A DNA stretch of 44,449 nt, from NCBI GenBank assembly GCA_013792135.1, contig VMSP01000014.1, positions 1 to 44,449 on the forward strand, written 5' to 3'. How positions within the stretch are numbered: position 1 is the first letter of the stretch; each line of letters opens with the position of its first letter. Below, in pieces: positions 40,898-44,449 of this stretch. The notes below the pieces were generated by a model, which was given only the letters and a program-made list of their open reading frames with translations, did not search any database and was not told the origin of the DNA. This DNA is from Desulfocapsa sp. Its GTDB lineage: Bacteria > Desulfobacterota > Desulfobulbia > Desulfobulbales > Desulfocapsaceae. The position numbers were made by a program, and so were the translations under genes.

Positions 40898-43603
40898 TCA
40901 TACCATTGCCGACAGAACCACCTCGTTCAATTGTTGTATGGTATAAGGTTTTTTAAGCAAACCTTTAACTCCTATAAGAAGAGCCCTTTTCACCTCGTCG
41001 CTTTACGAGTAACCGCTGACGACGATCGCCCTTTGCCTGGGATAAATCTTGACAATCTGCCCATATGTCTCGCGGCCATTCATCCCTGGATCCATCAGCA
41101 TATCAAGGAGTACCAGATCCGCCTTGTTATTTTGCAAATAGGCGATTGCCTCTTCACCAGACTTTACCGTTGCCACTGAACACCCGAACAATTCCAGAGA
41201 TTGCTTTGCAATATCAACTAATTGAGGCTCGTCATCCACCACCAGGACATGCCCTCCATTTCCTGGTATAACCTCCAACTGTTCCTTCTTATCATTGCTG
41301 GTTACTGTGTTATCATTATTGACAAGAGGGAATATCAGCTCAAAGGATGCACCTTTCTCGCTGCTGCTGACAGTAATGCTGCCCTTGTGATCCTGGATAG
41401 TATTCCAGACAACCGACAACCCCAAGCCAGTACCGCTTCTCCCCATGACCTTTTAATATAAAATGGTTCAAAAATCCGAGCCAGATCATCGGCCGATATA
41501 CCCGTTCCGCTATCTCTGACAGTGAGCACTACATAACTACCTGGTGCAAGACCCTTATTCTCTGCCATTGCTACATCAAAAGCCTGCTCGCATGTTGAGA
41601 TCGTAATACGTCCTGATCCACTTATGGCCTCGGCGGCATTTATCATCAGGTTCATCAAACACTTTTTAATATGTGTCGGAGAACAGAATATAGCACTCTT
41701 CCTGGTCTCAATATGCGATTCAAAGCGAATATCAGAATAGAGAGATTTCAACTTTTTCCCTTCCGGCGACCTGATATATTCCTCTATTAATACATTGATC
41801 TCCTTTGCTTCCCTGACACTGGCCACTCCACGGGCCACGGTCAACAGATCGGCAACAATGGCGGCAGCTCGTTTTCCTGATTCCTTGATGGGTTCAACCA
41901 AGGCTTTCAGCTTATTATCGGTGAGCCATTGCATGAGAATCAGATCGAGATAGCCAACGATGCCGGAGAGTATATTATTCAAGTCATGGGCAACCCCGCC
42001 TGCCATCAGACCTATGGCTTTCATTTTTTGAGCACGCTGCAACCGTTCTTCTATTGTGGCCTTTTCTTTCTGAACCTGTTTGATTTCTGCCAGATCAATA
42101 TCAATACCGTACATTTCCTTCTCACTTTTGGTATTGGTGAGCATGACGTGAGAAGAATAAACATCGACCAAACTTCCGTTTTCATGACACCGGATTACTT
42201 CCGACGAAGAGGGGGCGATATCCAGGTCAAGCCAGTCGCTTGTTGTTTGGACAAATTTTGCACGCTCGGATTGAGGAATAATCAGATCCTCAATCTCCCG
42301 GCCCATGGCCTCGGCAGCGGTATATCCATAGACGCTCTCACTGGCGCGATTCCAAAAAATAATATTCCGATCACAATCATAGCCCTGCACTGGGATCAAT
42401 GGCAAGTTGGCAGCCAAATGACGGAATCACTGTTCACTTTCGCCAAGCTGCGCGGCCCGTTGTACCACCTTTTCTTCCAACGTGGAGACAAGGTCTTCAA
42501 TATGTGCCGCCATGGAATTAAAGGCCCGCGCCAGTTGCCCCAATTCGTCATCTCCTGCCTCTTCACATCGTACATCCAAATTCCCTTTGGTTAACTCTTG
42601 GGCACGATCCTTCATCCTGAGAATGTTCAAGGTAATATCATGGTCAACTTTTCTGGCCAGCAACATCAAAACCACCACACAAAAAACTGACACGCCCGAC
42701 ATACCAATAAGAACCGCTTTATGGGCAAAATGTATTTTCTCGTGATTTCTGCAGGTCTCTTTCTGGGCAAATTGCAACAGAGATTGCGAGGTCATGCGCG
42801 TCGTTGCCGACTGAATGGTAAAGTCATTAAAGGCACCCTTGATTTCCTGATCAATCGCCACAATCTCTTCAGCAATTGATCGACATTGATTGAGCATGAC
42901 CAGGAGCGCTGTTTTTTCCTCAGGCAGAATAGCCTGATCATTGATAATGGCAAGATGCAATGATGACGCAACATTGAAGGCAGATTGGATAATCGGTCGT
43001 TGATGATTGATCAGATATTCCTGAAAAAATCCTTTTGCTTTAAGATGAAGAGCGAGAAGATCAGTATGCGATGCAAGAGAAGCTCCAAAGATACTGATAC
43101 TACTTGTCATCTGATCGACCAGACCATTCACCGGAATATCCCGTTTCGTAACCAGTTCTACCGCAGGAATGGATGTTTCAGTAAATCGTTTGGCCATCGA
43201 GATTCAGATCAACTTGTGGTGCCTGCTGGTTCTGGGAAGACTGTGAACGATAAAGAAGATCTCGCAGCTCATTACTTAAGGCAATGACACGCGCAGCCTC
43301 TCGCACCGAGGGTTGGGCGTACTGTTTGTGAGCCGCGGCAATGCCGACATGCTGCGCGTGCAGAAAAAAGTCCCCATTCAGCCGCCGAGCCAATTCCATG
43401 CCACTGTCTATTTCCAGCACCAATCGTTCGATATTCATACTGGTCAGGATTTTCTCTTCCATCTGACGGACATAAAAAAGCGCAAGACAACTTGCCCCAA
43501 GCATTATGGCAATAAGAAAGATCAGCAAGAAAAAAGACAGAGAGATTTTTTTCGTTATCCCTGCCCTAGGCCAGGCTCTGGTTATGGAGGGTAGCAACCT
43601 CAT
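40898..43603 (-). pseudogene. Hybrid sensor histidine kinase, decayed by four lesions
   Basis: The pieces read, N to C: a membrane segment (ISLSFFLLIFLIAIMLGASC), a periplasmic helical sensor region, a second membrane segment (VLIGMSGVSVFCVVVLMLLA), HAMP (NILRMKDRAQELTKGNLDV), PAS (DRNIIFWNRASESVYGYTAAE), HisKA with the phosphohistidine in GGVAHDLNNILSG, HATPase (DSGTGISADDLARIFEPF, then GTGLGLSVVW) and a receiver (VLVVDDEP, LVLLDMLMDPGMNG, then KKPYTIQQL). Lesions: a frame change near 43195-43215; an in-frame TGA at 42427-42429 (SEQ*FR, probably CGA originally); loss of one A at 41451-41454, breaking the HATPase; and an in-frame TAA at 41003-41005 inside the receiver. The ATG at 43603 follows the upstream binding-protein stop by three bases. 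The gene cannot produce a working kinase. Confidence 0.88.
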
Positions 43604-43606
43604 TGT

Positions 43607-44310
43607 TTAGTTTGCTCTTTTAGACGTATCAGGAAGATAGTTATAGATAATGTTGGATTCAAGCCCCACTGCACCCTGAGACGGATCAAGCAGCTGCAGA
43701 ACTTTAAAGGCGGGTTGACCGCAATCACCGAATTGGTCACAAGGCAGAGTACCGGTAACACCTTTGAAGGTCTTGATGCCATGGAGGGTGTCGCGCAATT
43801 TTTGCCATCCAATATGGAGAGTTCCATTTTATTCACGAATTGCTGTTTGCTCGATGGCATGAAAAAGCAGATTCGCGGCATCATAACCGTTCAGATAATA
43901 ACTGACGGATGCCTTCTCCCCATATTTTTTTCATAGACAGCATCCATCTGGTCAACTCCAGGGCCGGCATGACGAACCGGACCAATAAAATACATTCCCT
44001 TGGCATCGTTCCCCACCGCCTCAATGAAACTGTTTCCAATCAAAGCACCGCCACTCATCAGGACTGTCTTATTTAATGCAATATTTTTTCTGGCCTGCTG
44101 GAGAAGATGATTCCCTTCTGGCTGAAAACAGAAGAACAGAATGACCGAGGATGTGGCCGCCTCTTTTTTCAAAGGCAAGTTCCAGACCTCGCATTTGGGC
44201 TCGACCCAAAGGGGCAACCTCACCGCTCAACGCCTGAAGCACTCCGATTTTGACAGGTTTCCCGGGTGCAATGGTGACACAGCCGATACTATCGCTGCAG
44301 ACAAACAGGG
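43607..44310 (-). pseudogene. LivJ-type periplasmic binding protein, decayed and interrupted by an intron
   Basis: The pieces match the branched-chain amino acid/amide ABC-type binding protein family. The N-terminal GCVTIAPGKPVKIGVLQAL and SGEVAPLGRAQMRGLEL come first. Then, across a deletion junction near 44125-44150 that removes an estimated 150-190 residues, FQPEGNHLLQQARKN and GPVRHAGPGVDQMD. After a lost A in the A7 run (43925-43931), SYYLNGYDAANLLFHAIE follows, then an in-frame TAA at 43829-43831 and finally FKGVTGTLPCDQFGDCGQ. The 5' exon is cut off by a group II intron at 44311. The stop at 43607-43609 directly precedes the kinase ATG, so the binding protein and kinase were probably a ligand-sensing pair. 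Confidence 0.85.
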
Positions 44311-44449
44311 GTAGAGTAGGAAGCTGATTTACCAATCAACGCATGGGACTTTTGCTTGACGCCTCGCCGCTCGCGGCTACTACGTGTCAACCAGCATAAT
44401 CGTCCTTCAGCTTCCCCTCATCAAACCGGACGTGCAGTTTTCCCGCATC
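44311..44449 (-). mobile_element. Group II intron, 3' end (domains V and VI), truncated by the window edge
   Basis: Read on the minus strand from the edge, GATGCGGGAAAACTGCACG then TCCGGTTT is the distal part of a group II domain V: an upper stem with a GAAA-type loop and the CACGUCCGGUU 3' strand. Domain VI follows. GGAAGCTGA (complement of 44407-44415) pairs perfectly with TCAGCTTCC (complement of 44319-44327), then a G-U pair, a bulged A at 44317 and a GAG/CTC pairing. The element ends TACTCTAC at 44311, with AC at the 3' splice site and the branch A seven bases before the end. It runs in the same direction as the interrupted binding-protein gene. The reverse transcriptase, if present, lies beyond the window. 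Confidence 0.85.
44356..44390. repeat. Stable hairpin in the apical part of intron domain VI
   Basis: TTGACGC (44356-44362) pairs with GTGTCAA (44384-44390), with one G-T pair, and inside it GCCGC pairs with GCGGC. It lies within the domain VI stem of the group II intron and makes that domain about 100 bases long instead of the usual 35-45. Confidence 0.7.

Noticed and set aside
1-44449. CRISPR arrays, restriction or toxin-antitoxin defence modules
   Set aside because: No regularly spaced direct repeats and no cas, restriction, toxin or antitoxin-like products were seen in any frame.

Overview
The window reads as a chromosomal segment of an anaerobic deltaproteobacterium (Desulfobacterota, most like the Desulfobulbales). 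This rests on moderate GC, the collinear gene order ispE-tRNA-Gln-prs-rplY-pth-carD-rluD-coaE-rho-rpmE-prfA-prmC-murA, a periplasmic FeS/multihaem c/NrfD redox operon, a CarD regulator, DUF1844 and two-CW type small cysteine proteins. The species cannot be named from the sequence.

Left part (1-14.9 kb): the window opens inside a broken IS4-type transposase. A minus-strand group follows, in transcription order a heat-shock-type sigma factor (rpoH), a DegT-family sugar aminotransferase, a 1377-residue TPR/beta-barrel outer membrane protein and greA. The divergent lepA comes next. Two paralogous small two-CW proteins are separated by a 999-bp IS30-family element that has perfect 23-bp ends and a dead transposase. 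The minus genes engB, hisG and hisI follow, then a plus-strand SlyD-like FKBP isomerase.

Middle part (15-26.5 kb): a plus-strand chemosensory cluster cheA-cheW-cheB-cheR-response regulator has no chemoreceptor in the window, and its CheA carries a second CheW-like domain and a receiver domain. It converges on a secreted two-block pentapeptide-repeat protein. After a long AT-rich control region comes an operon for a Tat-exported four-cluster ferredoxin, a hexahaem cytochrome c and an NrfD-type quinone-interacting membrane protein. It ends in a 44-bp perfect palindromic terminator.

Right part (26.5-40.6 kb): every gene lies on the minus strand. Transcribed right to left, they serve serine synthesis (serA), isoprenoid precursors (ispE), PRPP synthesis (prs), translation (tRNA-Gln, rplY, pth, rpmE, prfA, prmC), rRNA pseudouridylation (rluD), CoA synthesis (coaE), transcription control (carD, rho) and peptidoglycan synthesis (murA). 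A 145-bp MITE-like element with CTAG target duplications sits between rho and rpmE, splitting an otherwise conserved order.

Far right (40.9-44.4 kb): a decayed signalling pair, a LivJ-type amino-acid/amide-binding protein and a hybrid sensor kinase. At least eight independent lesions can be read: nonsense codons, homopolymer frameshifts, an internal deletion and an insertion. The insertion is the 3' end of a group II intron, with domain V cut by the window edge and a full domain VI with a bulged branch-point A. The window therefore combines a stable housekeeping core with several kinds of mobile DNA and fresh gene decay.
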